A stretch of 14,514 bases of DNA from an uncultured Butyrivibrio sp. Lineage in GTDB: Bacteria > Bacillota > Clostridia > Lachnospirales > Lachnospiraceae. Numbering within the stretch: the stretch's first letter is position 1; each line of letters starts with the position of its first letter. This document shows positions 14,236-14,514 of the stretch, piece after piece. The notes under the pieces are model-generated. The model was not told the DNA's origin, searched no databases, and saw only the letters and a list, made by a program, of their open reading frames with translations. The position numbers and the translations under genes were made by a program. The stretch lies in assembly GCA_910577605.1 (NCBI GenBank), contig CAJTON010000010.1, positions 1 through 14,514 on the forward strand, in the 5' to 3' direction.

Positions 14236-14514
14236 TTATTTTTCACACAGTATCCCCAGAAATGACGTGATCCTGCCGTGAGTATATTCGCCCTCGATCA
14301 AGCCGAATTCAGGGTCGTAATACTTACCGTCATATAAAAGCGTCCAGTGCGTATAGCCCCCGTCGGTATGTACCGTGAGAATAGAAAAAGGATGCGGTTC
14401 CGGATTTTTCTTTGATATTCTTGTGTTTCTTTCCGCGTGGTCGATACCGTATCGGTCAAGAATGTCTATCAGCTGACCGATACTTGTCGGACCGTCGGTT
14501 TTCATATCATTTAT
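14236..14514 (-). CDS. Hypothetical protein, 5' end open at window edge; weak papain/C39-like resemblance
   Basis: The frame runs from the window edge to a stop at 14236. A Met at 14505 would give 89 aa, but the frame stays open upstream (Ile-Asn-Asp before Met) and no Shine-Dalgarno is visible, so the true start probably lies outside the window. I do not recognise the protein. Two segments recall papain/C39-like peptidases: DGPTSIGQLIDILDRYGI (4-21 from that Met) resembles the helix that usually starts Cys-Gly-Pro-Thr, and THWTLLYDGKYYDPEFG (52-68) resembles the His/Asp strand pair, with His53 and Asp64. The position of the catalytic Cys is held by Asp4, so if the resemblance is real this would be an inactive relative. 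It converges on the GH5 gene, with only the hairpin between them. Confidence 0.55.
   Translation of the reverse strand: MNDMKTDGPTSIGQLIDILDRYGIDHAERNTRISKKNPEPHPFSILTVHTDGGYTHWTLLYDGKYYDPEFGLIEGEYTHGRITSFLGILCEK

Noticed and set aside
1..14514. tRNA, rRNA, CRISPR array, transposase, integrase or phage genes
   Set aside because: None was recognised on either strand by reading; short repeats found are limited to the elements listed.

Overview
The window looks like a chromosomal segment of a fibre-degrading anaerobic Firmicute of the Clostridia (a Ruminococcus- or Oscillospiraceae-like gut or rumen bacterium). This rests on strong AGGAGG-type ribosome binding sites, sigma-A-like promoters, housekeeping proteins of Firmicute type, clostridial AraC regulators and a lipoprotein GH5 cellulase with bacterial Ig-like repeats. 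The taxon is inferred from protein character only.

Layout. (1) 1-4965: the nucleotide excision repair pair uvrB-uvrA, translationally coupled by an 8-nt overlap, behind an extended -10 promoter and ending at a strong GC hairpin. (2) 4945-7238: a peptidase E-like (S51 / class I glutamine amidotransferase-like) gene with a TTG start, whose promoter is interleaved with the uvrA terminator hairpin, followed 49 bp later by guaA (GMP synthase). (3) 7239-9980: a visibly AT-richer stretch. It holds a 108-bp nested palindrome with MITE-like geometry, an orphan PD-(D/E)XK-like protein closed by its own terminator, a cytoplasmic beta-lactamase-fold serine hydrolase and a DUF3788 protein. (4) 9981-11002: an AraC-type HTH fused to a GyrI-like effector-binding domain, ending at a terminator shared with the converging next gene. 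(5) 11037-14220: an AraC-family regulator (minus strand) divergent from a secreted lipoprotein GH5 glycoside hydrolase. Their intergenic region carries a perfect 13-bp direct repeat, and a wobble-rich hairpin follows the hydrolase. (6) 14236-14514: a minus-strand protein open at the window edge, with a faint resemblance to papain/C39-like folds.

How the genes may work together. uvrBA is a classic repair operon. The divergent AraC/GH5 pair looks like a local regulator and its polysaccharide-degrading target, with candidate operators placed both to assist the GH5 promoter and to overlap the regulator's own -10. The serine hydrolase, DUF3788 and AraC-GyrI genes are co-directional and closely spaced and could form a small-molecule response module; that is inference.

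Four start sites differ from the longest open frame: guaA at 5697, DUF3788 at 9501, the minus-strand AraC at 11771, and the peptidase at a TTG (5006). No tRNA, rRNA, CRISPR array, transposase or phage gene was seen. The most unusual signals are the promoter-in-terminator at 4932-4973, the 13-bp repeats at 11783-11815, the in-frame internal start in the AraC-GyrI gene, the palindrome at 7263-7370 and the 20-bp G.U-rich hairpin at 14175-14220. No clear multi-gene undescribed system was found.
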